Positions 1-11,649 of a stretch of DNA of 64,000 bases are shown in pieces. The notes below the pieces were generated by a model, which worked only from the letters and a program-made list of their open reading frames with translations, ran no database searches and was not told the DNA's origin. The stretch spans positions 15,656,501-15,720,500 of the forward strand of contig OX291557.1 in NCBI GenBank assembly GCA_946406115.1. Direction: 5' to 3'. The position numbers were made by a program, and so were the translations under genes. Position 1 is the stretch's first letter, and the number at the start of each line of letters is the position of its first letter. This DNA is from Apoda limacodes. Its lineage: Eukaryota > Arthropoda > Insecta > Lepidoptera > Limacodidae.

Positions 1-352
1 AAACTAATAAAATTTGCTATAGCCAGCTATAGCTGTAGCTATAGACTTGATATCTACACAAATTCTTGAGTAAAAGGGTCTTGATAGATAGACAGACCGA
101 GAACAAAGTGATCCTATAAGGGTTCCTTTTTTCCTTTCGAGGTACGGAACCCTAAAAATGGGGAACATACTACTCAACCAAATATTTCAAAACCGACAAT
201 GAGTTTTTATTGCCACACACGCACCAATTTCAACAACCACAAGGAACTAACTATTTGTCCCATTTTAGAGTTCTATAGAGGAATATAATATCTGAACCAA
301 CATCTAAATCAAATGAGAGAGAAGTCCAAGCTCTGAGTAGAAAGAAAAATAC
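1..352. other. CCDC93 intron 3 (partial)
   Basis: Intronic sequence downstream (minus strand) of CCDC93 exon 3. I see no further exon before the window edge. Confidence 0.6.
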
Positions 353-620
353 CTGTACAACAGAGAGGTTTCTTAAAAGCTTCTCTTTCTGAACAAAGAG
401 TGCACGATCTGATTCAAACATATGGTCTCTTTCATATTGCATAACTGCAAATTTACGCAATTCGTCTTCTTTGGCTTCTCTAAATTCACTTGAATACTTA
501 ATTAGCCATAGCACTAAGGGATAAATATTTATGAAGTCCAGACCCTGAATTTGATGAGGTTCTATTATGTATGGACATTTCATGGATGGTAGGATTTTAA
601 CAATTTTCTCTGTGAGTGCA
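353..620 (-). CDS. CCDC93: CCDC93 coding exon 3
   Basis: 268 bases with a TTGCAG acceptor and GTATTT donor. It encodes [12 protein letters not shown], then [15 protein letters not shown]. The reading frame runs on past position 353 into intron, so the extra residues seen in a simple open reading frame are not protein. Confidence 0.93.
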
Positions 621-3600
621 CTGCAACAGATGGAAAGAGTGTAAATTTAATCCTAACAGTAGGTATGTTGCCAATATTTAATTTCATGTATGTGTCGCAG
701 GCAAATCGTATAATCCGCCGTTTCATAATATGCCTAGGCAAATCGTAAACTATGGAAACGAAAGAAACAGATATCGTACTGTATAAATCATGTATTTTAG
801 GTTAGGTTCAGTTTCTCTTTTGTAAACGTAGATGCGGAGCGAGCGGTATATGATAATCAGTTCAGTTATATACTAATTTCTATTCCATACTTTACGATCT
901 GCCTAGGCATATTATGAAACGGCGGATTATACGATTTGCCTGCGACATATGTATATGTTGCAATCAAATGATAGAATTCGCTATTAGGGCGTTAGCCGTT
1001 TTGTATTAAGGCGGGTTCACGCTCAGCCGAATTGTAAAACGCTTACGTAATTCAGTGCTTTGCGTTCTTCAATGCTGCAATACCAAGGCGAATAATAATA
1101 ATTTAATGTTTCGTTGAACAAAACACCATTAGCTCACTTTTGTTTGTTGTATTTTAGGCTATTTGCCACCGCGTATGTCACCGCAGATTGAAAGACGCAG
1201 CATCAAACCACTTATTGAAGGACTTAATAGCGCCATATCATCGACGTAGTTGATGTTGTTTACAAATGTTTCGACTAAATGGCAACCGACATGCATGAAG
1301 CACAGTCTCTCAACAAGCTGGTTAATATAAAAATTGAACAAAAGTGGAGAGCTTAAACCCACTGTAAAAACTTGCTTTGTAGCCAAACTGTGGATCATAT
1401 AAATTATTCACATATTCCGTAAGCTACTTAACTTTTTATTTTGCTGTAAGCGAAATAGGCCAATAGTTACTCATGTCAGAGATGTCACCTGTTTTGTTTT
1501 TTAAAAGGTACCACTATGGTTCACATTAATGTTTCTGGTATAATGCATGTGCCTTACAACAAAAAAAAATTGAGTCGACACTCTAGTGTATGTACTCAGA
1601 TATGGATACATGATCAAAGACAATAATGGCCAGTTTTTTTTCAATAATACTTTTCTTCTTCTTCCCATCCAGACAATGTCTGAAAGTAAGTCTTCCCTTT
1701 CCCTGCTGAGACTGCTTGCATCCCAATGTTTTCTCTCAAATTAAATCATTTGTATGCCTGATAAGACTGATTTCAATGATTCTCACCAAAAAATATTTTA
1801 CTTTGTGTGATTGTGTATCTAATCTTAAAAACTATTATTAAAATTAAAATGAATATTACATTTTCTTGCCAATTGTGAGGTTTTCTTCAAACAGAAGACT
1901 GACATCAACATCAATATCACAAAGTTCTATGCACCAGGTAAGCCCACCAACTATCTTATCAAAAGGAGATAAGCCCTGAAGCTGTGCCCGGTAATAACCA
2001 GCAGCTACTAGTGCATCAGATATTTCATGCCATTTTACCAACTGTTCTGCATCTTCCCGAACTTCAACCTAAAAATCATTAAAGATCAATAAGAGCAAAA
2101 AGGAACAATTTATTGAAACTAAACACACTTTACTGTTTCTATAGTATATGTAAATTACTTCTTTTATAAGCAAAGTATTAAAACCTTGAATTCAATCTTT
2201 TAGGCCTTTCCAATCAGAAAATGATAAAATAGCGAAATGCTTGGTGGTTTTGCAAAGGTTTTGGAAAAAAACTTTTGTTCTCATTTGTCATAGAAAGTGG
2301 CCTAGCTCCCACACAACAGCCTGGCAACAAATGCACATCATTTAAACTACCATTACTTCGGAAACTAGCCTAAGGGGAAAAGATGTGCGACAAGATAAGG
2401 AAAACACTAAGAGTCAAAGAATATTGTGCATCAGTCTTCTTGGACACCCAACAGGCCTTTGACCGAGTTTGGCACAGGGGCCTTCTGTTCAGGATAAAAA
2501 CTAGCCTTCCACATAGCCTATATTGATAACTGAGATCTTACTTATCAGAATGCATGTTCCAAGTTAGGGAAGGTGAAAGGACATTCAAGTTCTATGAAAT
2601 AAATGCTGGTGTTCCCCCAGGATCAGTGTTGGGTCCTGTGTTATACACTATATACACATCCAACCTATCTGTAATGGATGTCGTCACTACTGCTACATTT
2701 GCCGTTGATACTGCTTTATTGGCAAGTGATAAAAACCCAACCGTAGCATCACGAACCCTACAAAAGGGACTAGATAAAATAACTAAATGCCTACAAAAAT
2801 GGAGAGTTAAAGCTAGAGCGTCCAAATCTGCAAAAGTTATTTCCACACTGCAGAAGGATAATTGCCCACCAGCGCTGTTAGATAACACAACACTACCACA
2901 CGAAAACAGTGTTAGATACGAGGGAGCATTTTTAAGTTCGTGGAATGAGAGGGTTGGAGGGGGGTGATTAGTCTCCTTAGGATTCTAACATGTTCAGTGA
3001 CTCATAATTAGTATAAATACGAGGTTTCATTGTTATTAGACAGTTAGACTTTGAGCTATCGTCAACCAAGCAACATAATTGGAAGTAAAAATTGAAGTAT
3101 GGACAAAATCAAATATTGTGCGGTTATAAAGTAAAGGGCAGAGTTTCCCCCTACTTCCCCTCCCTTCGCTGGATCCCAAGAAAATAACTTAACCAACAGT
3201 CACCTTGCCTCTCCAAAAAAATTTTTGGGTTAAATATAGACTGAGCTAAAGTTAAAACAGGTTAACCCATTAGTGCATAAAGTTTATTAACGCCTTTTTC
3301 ATTATGATCACTATAATATATTATCATTTAGAGTGCCTTTGACGATTAAATGACATAAAATATTTAGTTTTTGTGAAAGTTCAGATTATATACCCGTCTG
3401 ATAAATCGGATGTTATGCATGGTGGACACAATTGATGTTAAAAAAGGTTAAAATAAAAGTACGGATTTTATGAAGAAATTTATTATAAAAAAGCAACAGA
3501 AAATAAACATATTTTAATTTACGATGTGGTATGCCATGTGGCATTTCGGGTGAAGGCCTACATCACATTTCTGACACTGAAATTTACTTTTACCTCTACA

Positions 3601-4891
3601 TTGGTTTGAACACCGATGTTCAGTATTTATTGGGACCAGCCAATGTTGTTTTTCGTATCTCATTGTAGATAATGGTTTTGCTGGCTTGTTGCTCCTAAAA
3701 TAACGTAGATCTATTCCATTGCCATCAAAGAAAGCGTAGATGTTTGACTATATGCTTGATAAGATGCATTGTGAAAAAATAATTTGAAGTAGTTCAGAGG
3801 ATTTTGACACGTTTTACTTTCATCTGATGGTGGCTGTAAACGATATTCAGTACAAATAAAAGCGGGTTCCTCTTTTTTCCAAAGTGTAGATTTTTTCTTT
3901 TTAGCTGGGGGTGCAGACCTTGAAGACTTATTATGGGAAATGAAAGTTGAAAGGGGCTGCTCGTCTTCACTATTGCTACGTGATAAAGCATTATCATTTG
4001 ACGATTGTTGCATATTTGAACCGAGGCTGTAGACGATGATGGAGTAGAAAAATTGCTACCATCTCAAGTCAGATTGGGTAACACTTTAGATAAAAAGATG
4101 ACATTAGTGCATACAATTTAGGGTGTAATTTTTTAATTTTTTAACAAACTTCACTTCTGCCTTATCTCCCACGCTGCGGGAATAGCAGCCCCTCCGCCCT
4201 TGCGGAATGCAGGGCAGACCAAGACAGCGGCGTGTTGGGGTTGAAAAAGTCGGTTCTGAATTGTAGGTGCTCTGTGTCAAATTTGTCTCATTTCGAACCT
4301 AAAAAACTGAAATTGAAGTGCTCTCTCAGATCTGTCCCTTATTTTAATCCTAATCCACTGAAACATTAAATTTGTTTGAATGACAAAAATAAATGTATCT
4401 CTGCAGAGAGCTAAAGTGATTTGGAACGCATCCTAAGTGCTTTACTATGTCAAGTGCTTGACTTGTTTAAATTGTACTTTATGGTTTGCAACCCTACTAC
4501 CCTACACCAATTCCCTATCTTTTTTTCGATGTTTCTAAATTTACAATTTAGCCCTATAATTTAATTCGGCTCAACTTAAACGCAAAACAAAAAATCATTC
4601 TCAGTACCACTTCTTGAACACCCTAACCACTTATTCATTTTTTGCCTTTTAGTTGCTCTGACCCACCTTTGTTCTAAAACTTCTTAAAAGATTTTTGATA
4701 TACACAGAAATTAATCAGCTGACAGATTGAGTAAATTCGTTATAAATAACTTTAATTCAAAAAATTAAATATGATCATTAAAGCTTTTCGGCTTAGTAAC
4801 TTACCTCTTTTCCTTCATTATCAATTCCACTATAAATATTTATCAGAGGTTTGTTGCGAGTAAATATATTTTTCTGTTTTGCTGCCATCAT
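353..4891 (-). CDS. CCDC93: CCDC93 (5' three coding exons; gene continues off left edge)
   Basis: Coiled-coil protein of the CCC complex (COMMD proteins, CCDC22, CCDC93), which works with WASH and Retriever on endosomes to recycle membrane cargo. On the minus strand, exon 1 is 4891-4805 (start codon, 29 codons), exon 2 is 2068-1860 and exon 3 is 620-353. Donors are GTAAGT, GTAATA and GTATTT, acceptors end in TTTTAG and TTGCAG, and phases 0 and 2 agree. The 188 readable residues hold the conserved CCDC93 N-terminal region, with blocks [15 protein letters not shown] in exon 2 and [15 protein letters not shown] in exon 3, matching what I know of the animal family. The coiled-coil part lies off the left edge. 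Intron 1 is 2.7 kb and intron 2 is 1.2 kb, both filled with transposon remnants. Two ATGs are adjacent at the start (4891 and 4888); either could be used. Confidence 0.93.
693..947. repeat. Foldback element with ~64-bp inverted ends
   Basis: The two ends are reverse complements over about 64 bases with only two mismatches; both begin TGTCGCAGGCAAATCGTATA when read inward. The 130-base centre is unique. It sits in CCDC93 intron 2 and looks like a MITE or foldback element; I could not see a clear target duplication. Confidence 0.8.
1159..1400 (-). pseudogene. Non-LTR reverse transcriptase fragment
   Basis: A 79-residue piece resembles the palm of a LINE reverse transcriptase: [19 protein letters not shown], then [14 protein letters not shown] with the catalytic-type Y-x-D-D box. 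It is too short to assign to a clade and lies in CCDC93 intron 2, so it is a dead fragment. Confidence 0.65.
1860..2068 (-). CDS. CCDC93: CCDC93 coding exon 2
   Basis: 209 bases, in phase 0 and out phase 2. It encodes the strongly conserved [19 protein letters not shown] block and ends in ENLTIGKK. The split codon (AT plus T) gives Ile before ALTEKIV of exon 3. Confidence 0.93.
2400..2970 (+). pseudogene. Jockey-like LINE reverse transcriptase fragment
   Basis: The reading includes [19 protein letters not shown], then an in-frame stop, then [18 protein letters not shown] and [17 protein letters not shown], the order of Jockey-clade RT motifs. The catalytic box that should read FADD is FAVD, so it cannot be active. 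It lies in CCDC93 intron 1 and belongs to the same family as the fragment at 46430-48345. Confidence 0.8.
3514..4013 (-). pseudogene. Collapsed piggyBac-like transposase remnant
   Basis: The N-terminal part (from 4013) is Ser/Asp/Lys-rich and then reads [19 protein letters not shown], like the start of the piggyBac transposase domain. The 3' part reads [19 protein letters not shown] followed by CHMAYH, like the Cys-rich C-terminal zinc finger of piggyBac proteins. The whole DDD catalytic core is missing, and a stop near 3711 and a frame change separate the pieces. It lies in CCDC93 intron 1. I could not identify convincing TTAA-flanked terminal repeats. Confidence 0.65.
4805..4891 (-). CDS. 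CCDC93: CCDC93 coding exon 1
   Basis: 29 codons beginning [10 protein letters not shown] and ending before a GTAAGT donor in phase 0. It joins directly to exon 2, which begins VEVREDAEQ, resembling the acidic segment ahead of the conserved domain in vertebrate CCDC93. Confidence 0.85.
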
Positions 4892-6060
4892 TTCAATTTA
4901 ATAATTTATTGACTATTCATTTCAAATTCTCAATATAACCTGAAAAGTTAATGACATATAAAAGTATAAATAAAACATCGCATTGTTAACACGCTATACG
5001 ATCCAGCACTGTGAATGCATTGCGTGTGCATTGCAACACGACAAAAGTCGGGACATTCTTCTCGTATTACAGGGACTGTTTTTGTCTCTTTCTGTGTTAT
5101 GATATTTTGTTTAGTGTTACAATACAAAGGACATATTATTACTGAGTTCATGCTTCAATGGTGGTATCACTATACAGGATAGCCGGGGAGTTGACGTTCA
5201 AACGTAAAATTTAGCTACTTTATGATGAGGAGTATCCGAATCACCCTCATGTATGTTCTACGATTTTTCGTAGTTTTCATAGAGTAAATAATGGTAGTTT
5301 TCAAGATAGAATTTTTTTTAATGATTTTTTTCGTCAGGGAAGCCAAAATCAGTCGTGATTCCCCTCAGCGTAGCGCAAAATCTGATCGACATTTCGCTGT
5401 AAGAAGGGATTAGGAACGTTTAAATTGTAAAAGGTGACATGACAACCTTCCATATCTAATACCTTTAAACGAGCGATTCTTGTATATGTATATACTTATA
5501 TATAATCTGAATCTTGGAAACGGCTTCAACGATTTTCATGGGATTTAGTGTGCAAGGGATCTTGGGGGCGATAAATCGATCTTCCTAAGTTTCATTTTGA
5601 GAAAACGTCGTTTTATCAGTGTTTTCAGACAATGATAAACTGAAAAATATTATTCTTCCTGACATCTATTGGCGAGTAATAATACTATTATTTTTACCAC
5701 TTGACAATAGAATGGGGTTGTTAAGCAACATTAAAGCAACTTGGCAATAGATAACGTTGTTAAAAAAACGAGCAAAGCTCATCATAAAACTCATTTTATC
5801 AAGACATATTGAATTAAGATATAGACGTTTTGTTTGTCTTGATTTGTTTTCAACGCAATGGAGTCCATCGAGCAACTATCAAATTGTTCGAAAGATAAAA
5901 ACATACCATAACGTAATAGGCGTCGCCGATATTTTATAAGATAAGACCTTAATTTTATATTCACTAGCTATTAAATACTACTTTTTAAACTGCAATTTTT
6001 TTTTTCAATTTTGATCGACAGCTCAAGCCTAGAGCTGTTTATGAATAAAAAAGTATAGTT
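4892..6060. other. Intergenic; no gene seen
   Basis: AT-rich sequence upstream of CCDC93, including its presumed promoter. The stretch 5465-5610 (a CGGCTTCAACGATTTTCATG phrase and its surroundings) resembles interspersed repeat sequence. The open reading frames here have no recognisable content. Confidence 0.5.
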
Positions 6061-6171
6061 CGCGCCACGTAAGTTGAACTAAAATGGCGGCCGTCTGCGC
6101 AGGTATAGTACGGACAAATGTTCTAACGATCCAAAAATGTGTTACTGCACAGGTTCAACTTACGTGCCGCG
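6061..6171. repeat. Short hairpin / MITE-like inverted repeat
   Basis: CACGTAAGTTGAAC at 6066-6079 is matched by its reverse complement at 6153-6166, with the pairing extending into CGCG on both outer sides (about 19 bp with one mismatch). The 73-base centre is unique. Confidence 0.65.
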
Positions 6172-6921
6172 ATTTATACCACCCACGTATCTGATAAAAG
6201 CTGAGTACAGAGTCTTACGCACTGTAACAAAGGACGTATTCAAAATTATTAGTTGATTTTTAAACTTTCTAGTATTTTTGTACCTTTTTTCCCATTGCTC
6301 TGCAAAAAAATTGTTTGTACGAGAATAAGACACAATGGCGCCTAGTGTCATGTTAGTTTCGACTATTTAAATATAGTGATTGTAGTTCGAACACCGGGTC
6401 AGAAAAGTTTGTCGCACTGTGCGTTTAGATATAAGATGTTTTTGTTTTCGTGAACGTGATTCACGTTAGTCGTTTACTTAGTAGAAATTTAAATATATAA
6501 TAAAAATAAGCAACAAATAAGTACATGCATACTATTTATTATAAGTAAATATAGGTTTCTTATATCTATGGTAAAGTAAGTTTGATGTTTAACGTCATTG
6601 ATACAAAGGTTACCTATTAAAAAAATATATGGATTATTATTTTAATTTATATATTCACAGAAAATTTCTCAGGTTATGGGCCCAGCACATGCTTGTAAAT
6701 ATATCAAAGAGTTGTATGCATATATGTAACATATATTACGGTACAGTAGTGATAAAGTAAATTGCAGTAAAGAAAAAGTGTAGCTCAAAGAATTTATTAG
6801 TAGTTAGGTGCTCGATAAAAACCTGCGAAACAGCAACTGAAATTTGAAAAAAATACAGTCTATCTATGAACATTTTTTATAAAAAAAACTGGTTGCCTGT
6901 AAAGTCGGTATACGGGCGAAA
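6172..6921. other. Intergenic; no gene seen
   Basis: AT-rich, with only short open frames of no recognisable family. Confidence 0.5.
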
Positions 6922-7043
6922 GTTTTACGTGACAATGATTTTATGTCTGTCTCTCTCGCTCTTAGGCGGGCGCGTGCCTCTAACGCAGTTTCTTGAAGTG
7001 TCACCCGGCAAACCAATTTATAAGACGTTGTCACGTCAAAATT
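6922..7043 (+). repeat. Short interspersed element, copy 1 (near-inverted ends)
   Basis: The left end TTTTACGTGACAA and right end TTGTCACGTCAAAA are nearly inverted. The core CTCTCTCGCTCTTAGGCGGG through GTGTCACCCGGCAAACC recurs at 11080-11208 inside the gypsy element, where the left end is missing and 37 extra bases are present. Confidence 0.65.
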
Positions 7044-7735
7044 TACAATATGTACTGTAACACTTATTAAGTAATAAAAATAAGTTAGTAAGTTACTAAA
7101 AAAAAGTCAAACATGTCAATTAATATTTTTGTTTTTATGTAGCATAGAGGGCGCACCATGTGAAGCGTCAAATATCGACAATCGAGTGAAGGAATTCAGA
7201 TATTTAGGAGTATACAGATATTTAATAGTAATAGTGGCATTAGCGCCATAATAATTATATTTTTGTACAATCATATGTACATACATATACTTACATATAC
7301 AAGATACAGGTCTTACGGTTTTGTTGACGGCTGTGACGGCTGGTGACATCCATGATAGAAAATTTACTTCGGGTTATGTTTATATTCAGTTGCCTCATTT
7401 TTTGGTGTTCAAAAAACAATCTAGCGTATCACTGTCGTCAACTGAATTAGAGTACAATGCCTTGAATGTGGCAATATCTGAGACTTGTTAGTTAAAGAAT
7501 TTGTTTGTCTGATTTTAATGTTGTTTATAGTAAGTTTATAGAAATATTTGAAGATAATCAGTATGTTAATAAATTGGCGTACATCAGTGAAAAATAGAAA
7601 AAACTGAAACACTGACACATACGGTATCATTTTGTTATTGATAAATTCAAGAAATTAGTTTGTTTCAAAGACATTATAATAACAAATAAAAATATAGCTA
7701 TAATAACAGATGAAAGTATAGCTGAAATCTTTATC

Positions 7736-8351
7736 TTTACTAATATTATAAAGAGGAAAGATTTAAGTGTTTGTTTGTTTGTTACTAATATTATAAAGAG
7801 GAAAGATTTGATTGATTGATTGTTTGTTTGTTTGTTTGTTTGGGTGTTTGTATTGAATAGGCTCCGAAACTACTGGACCGATTTGAAAAATTCTTTTACC
7901 ATTAGAAGCCGACATTATCCCTGATGAACATAGACTACTTTTTACCGCGGGAAAATGCTTCATTCCTACGGGAAAACGGGTAGTAAGAATTATCCTTCCG
8001 TACATTCCAAATTACTTAATTACGTAATGACTGCCTTTTTCACATAACTTCTAAAAGGCTGAACCGATGGGTTTGAAATTTTATATGGGTATTTCGATGG
8101 TTTTCTGGATGATTTAAAAATACAATTTAACTCGGTAGGTCCCGCTGCTGTCGGTATGTCAACCACTAAACAGCTTGACCGATTGGTTTGAAATTTTGTA
8201 TGTGTATTTCCATGGTTTCACAGACACGAATGTATTATGCCATAGAGGAAAGATTCGATTTTTTGTTTTTTTTTCTATAATTGAGGAGTTTCCGTAAGAA
8301 CCTACGCCGATAACGAAATTTAGGGCGGGCGAAGCCGCTGGCAGAAGCTAG
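7736..8351 (+). mobile_element. Helitron-like non-autonomous element
   Basis: It begins TTTACTAATATTATAAAGAG, then runs of TTTG, then CGAAACTACTGGACCGATTT, and ends GGGCGAAGCCGCTGGCAG followed by CTAGT. This is the layout of abundant lepidopteran Helitron-type repeats (no inverted ends, CTAGT 3' terminus next to a GC-rich hairpin). There is no coding capacity. The start motif occurs twice (7738 and 7784), suggesting an internal duplication. Confidence 0.6.
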
Positions 8352-8630
8352 TACTTAATAAACCATTAGGAAAATATTTCTTCTTAAAATTTCGACAAAT
8401 GATTGGTCAGAATGTCTCTTTATGTTAGGGCTAAGTTTGTTACAAGGATTGTATTTTAAGAATTTTTGATTTAACTTTTGAAAAAAAGCTTTTAATTATT
8501 GTTGAACATAAAGTATTTATTGAAGCAGTGTTGAAATAAGTAACAAACAAGTAGGTTCATAATATATGCATACTATTCTTTATAAGAAAATAAAGGTTTT
8601 CTCTAAGGACTTCAGTATGGGGATCTTCAA

Positions 8631-8779
8631 AGAAGAAGTTATTAGATTTCTGAAGGATCGGTTACGCGCGAGTGATACCCCTGATGTTGCAAGCGTCCAT
8701 ATATAGGCTACGGTGACCGCTTACCATCAAACGGACCATAAGCTTGTTTGCCACCTTAGTGGTACAAAACATAAATAAA
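8631..8779 (+). mobile_element. LINE 3' tail, copy 1
   Basis: This is one of six copies in the window of a LINE 3' end. It reads GAAGTTATTAGATTTCTGAA, GCAACGCGCGAGTGATG-like, GGCTACGGTGACCGCTTACC, then TTTGCCACCTTAGTGGTA and an A-rich end. Only the last few codons (VIRFLKGRQR-like) and the 3' untranslated region remain. Confidence 0.8.
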
Positions 8780-9049
8780 GGTATCTTATATCCACTTGTA
8801 ATGTGTTATAAACAAGTTTGATGTGAAATGCCATTTGTACAATTTTTGACCCATTAAATTATTATATAGATAGATAATTTAATTTATATAATCACACAAC
8901 ATTTTTCATAAATGAATATGTTGATTAAAAAATATTGTTGATTTGTGACAACCCCAGCCTCTTCATGCCATTGTATAGACGTTGTCGGCATTCCACTCAA
9001 GATCAAAAGTGTCGGAATAGTATATCCCTTTTTATATTGAGTCTGCATA

Positions 9050-9163
9050 GGGCTGCCATCCGTCCGGGTTTCCCCGGATTTGTCCTAGTTTGGAGGGCGT
9101 CCGGGGAGCGTCCGGGCGGGGTTTTAGCTGCAGTCCGTTTGAAACCCGGACGGATGGCAGCCC
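9050..9163. mobile_element. TA-flanked MITE with perfect inverted ends
   Basis: GGGCTGCCATCCGTCCGGG at the left is perfectly matched by its reverse complement at the right (22 bp within the element, 23 including a flanking base). TA dinucleotides flank both sides, the target duplication of Tc1/mariner/pogo transposons. It is 114 bp with no coding capacity. A related right end is at 15287 and a related full element at 50610-50894. Confidence 0.85.
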
Positions 9164-9218
9164 TAAGTAAGGGCAACTGAATGAAAACTGATTAACATGA
9201 TTTGACATGACACTGAGC

Positions 9219-9270
9219 TTGTTTACAGGGTTCAAACATTTCATTTAGTTGTTTACAGGGTTCAAACATT
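9219..9270 (+). repeat. Short tandem duplication (30-bp period)
   Basis: The phrase TTGTTTACAGGGTTCAAACA occurs twice in direct orientation, 30 bases apart. Confidence 0.85.
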
Positions 9271-10477
9271 TTATTCAGTATTTTCAATTACATTATGTTA
9301 TATGTTTTCTTTTTAAATTGCATGAAATCGGATTTTAAGTTAACTCCACAAGAGAGGCACAAAATATTATTTGTGAAGTTGGTTTATAATCAGTTTTGAA
9401 ATGGTCTCAGATATTTAATTTGGTGTGGTCTCTACTTCAAGGACTTTCGTCGTGATTCCGTCTTTACATCAAAATATTAAATTACCCAAGGGGATAATTT
9501 TGTGTTCCTGTGGTTGCTGGCATCAGTAGCTGCGCTCATAAATGGTATGTGGCGTTAATCGTTTGTTAATTCGGCAATCGACAAAAGTCTTTAATTCTCT
9601 CTACTACCACTACTGCTACTCCTGTAACTACTACTGTAGTTTTAGTAAGATTACATGACAGTTATTTTGCGGTATCTGACCCCGAGAATATTTCGCTATT
9701 GTAAGCGCAAGTACAATCCAAGGAATTAAAGGACAAGTGATGGCCGACTGCGTTATAAAGTGCGCCTTCAGCTGCTCGAATTTGGAGGTCTCCCGAACTT
9801 GATGTCACAAAAAATGTAGATATTTTTGAAGAACTTGCTTGGTTTCTTATGTTTTGCTGTATTCAAATGTTCATTTATGTCAGAAACTCCTTTGTTTGCG
9901 ATTAAAATATTTCACGAACAAATGGTACAGAAAGCCTGCCAGTCATATTTTCCTTTTTTAACATGGAAAACTTATTTTACAACTACTTCAAAACCATTCA
10001 AAGACCACCCTTAGTAAATTTTTTTCCAAAACCCACTGTCAGAGGCTTATTTGCTTCTCATCCACTCCATTATGCATATCTTGTACAGCAAACTCGAAAA
10101 ACTAGGAAAAAGCGACAATTATGTGCTAGAAACCCGAAACATTCTCGGATCTATTAAAAAAATCCTAGACGACAGAATCAAAGAAAGCTTTGTGCCCTTA
10201 CTAACCCTATTTAGACCGATAAATATAACTAAACTGTTATTAGAACCATAAAAAAAATGATTCTTACCATTGCCACTTTAAAAAGGAGCATTCCTCGATA
10301 ACAGTGAATAAAACTCACTGAGTGAATAAAAACATTTTGAATTTGGAAAAAAATGGATTCTACTTTAGAATCCCTCGCTGCTCTCGGCATCCAACTTAGT
10401 CCCTCAAATTAAATTTCCTTTTTTTTTCACTTGTATAATCTACTATTATTTAATTTACTTAAAGGACGGAAAAAAGT
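9271..10477. other. Intergenic; weak transposon-like coding traces
   Basis: Short frames at 9826-10014 and 10051-10251 read like parts of a single degraded protein (LEKLGKSDNYVLETRNILGS is one stretch), but I do not recognise the family. Nothing else is supportable here. Confidence 0.35.
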
Positions 10478-10604
10478 TGTCATAGAGTAGTACTACTTCC
10501 ATACAATGTCATATTAAAAATATTATGAACGTCTGTCATTATAGACATTACAATAAATATAAACTATATTTGTGCATAAAATGTTTTAATTCAAAGATAT
10601 ATTA
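10478..10604 (+). repeat. Left LTR of the gypsy element
   Basis: It is near-identical to the right LTR across ATGTCATATTAAAAATATTA and the following 60 bases. It differs by a 3-base insertion near the start and lacks a 16-base AT-rich insertion present in the right copy. Confidence 0.9.
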
Positions 10605-10627
10605 TTGGCGACGAGGAGAAAAAAACA

Positions 10628-10927
10628 TTGAATACGGATCAATTCACAGAACTACTTCAAATGCAACAAACTCAACAACAGCAAATTACCCAAATATTAC
10701 AACTGTTGGTTACAAAACAAAAAACACCGAATTCAAATGATGATGTAGTATCTACATCACAACAGCAAAAACAAGGTAAAACAGACATAATAAACAATTT
10801 TAAAAATGATAAATTTAACCCTTCTACTACTACTGTCGAAAATTTTATCGATTATTTTGAAGCCAAATGCAACATGTGGGGAAATGAATATGATATTTTG
10901 AGAAAAGACCTACAAAACTCAAACTAA
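10628..10927 (+). pseudogene. gag-like remnant of the gypsy element
   Basis: 99 residues: a Gln-rich start (LLQMQQTQQQQITQILQLL), then VENFIDYFEAKCNMW, the pattern of insect gypsy/Mag Gag N-termini. It ends at a premature stop; the downstream capsid and zinc-knuckle region is lost or frameshifted. Confidence 0.65.
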
Positions 10928-11063
10928 ATTACACAGAATTAGCAACAGAAGTAGCAACTATCCAGAAGATAAGTATTCTTCACATTCATCTGAGACATCT
11001 AACGATGTAAGCGACATCGAGGATATTGTGTGTAAAATTAATAACAAAACCACACGATGTAAG

Positions 11064-11224
11064 AAAATTGATGTAAACAATCTCTCTCGCTCTTAGGCGG
11101 GCGCGTGCCTCTCACTCGCTCTCATTGTGAGCGCATAACGTGAGCGGAGCGTAACGCAGTTTCTTGAAGTGTCACCCGGCAAACCAATTTATAAGACGTT
11201 GTCACGTCAAAATTGATGTAAACA
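11064..11224 (+). mobile_element. 129-bp insertion with long target duplication in the gypsy element
   Basis: AAAATTGATGTAAACA occurs at 11064-11079 and again at 11209-11224, bracketing a 129-base insert that shares its core with 6922-7043. A 10-16 bp duplication fits retroposition better than cut-and-paste transposition. The insert breaks the coding frame just before the protease motif. Confidence 0.8.
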
Positions 11225-11225
11225 T

Positions 11226-11433
11226 AAATAGCATTAAATGTACTATGGATTGGGATCCTGGATCTATTTATTCAATAATAAGTACAGAACTTTGGAGAGA
11301 TATTGGTGCACCACCATTAAGAAAAGGCCCTTCCCTGCGAGCTTACTCTAATTTAACACTAAAATCAAAAGGCCTGACTGACGTAACTGTGGAATTAAAC
11401 GGTGAAAAAAAATACTACCGGTGGTCATTATGA
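11226..11433 (+). pseudogene. Protease-like remnant of the gypsy element
   Basis: It reads CTMDWDPGSIYSIISTELW. The aspartic-protease site, normally D-T/S-G, is D-P-G here. The rest of the small domain follows to a stop near 11433. It would not be expected to be active. Confidence 0.7.
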
Positions 11434-11649
11434 AAAGAGCAGACCCTTTATTATTCGGTTTACAGTGAAGTGAAATATTTAACATGAACTATCCCAAACC
11501 AGTTTATTCAGTTAAGATAAGCTCCAACAACATCAAAGAATTACTAAATAACATTACTAAGAAACATATTGAGGTTTTTAACAACAAATTGGGAAAAGTT
11601 AAAAATTTGGAAAATCCAAAAGTGCATGCCATAGCGGTCATTCACATTA

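Noticed and set aside
3268..4120. TTAA-flanked ends of a piggyBac element (CATTAGTGCATA at 3271 and 4103)
   Set aside because: The matching phrase is in direct, not inverted, orientation, so it does not form terminal inverted repeats.
8935..9244. Open frames on both strands around 9050-9170
   Set aside because: Produced by the perfect inverted ends of a 114-bp MITE; no protein-like content.
10051..10251. Possible host gene or hAT transposase fragment
   Set aside because: I could not match any motif with confidence, and flanking frames are broken.
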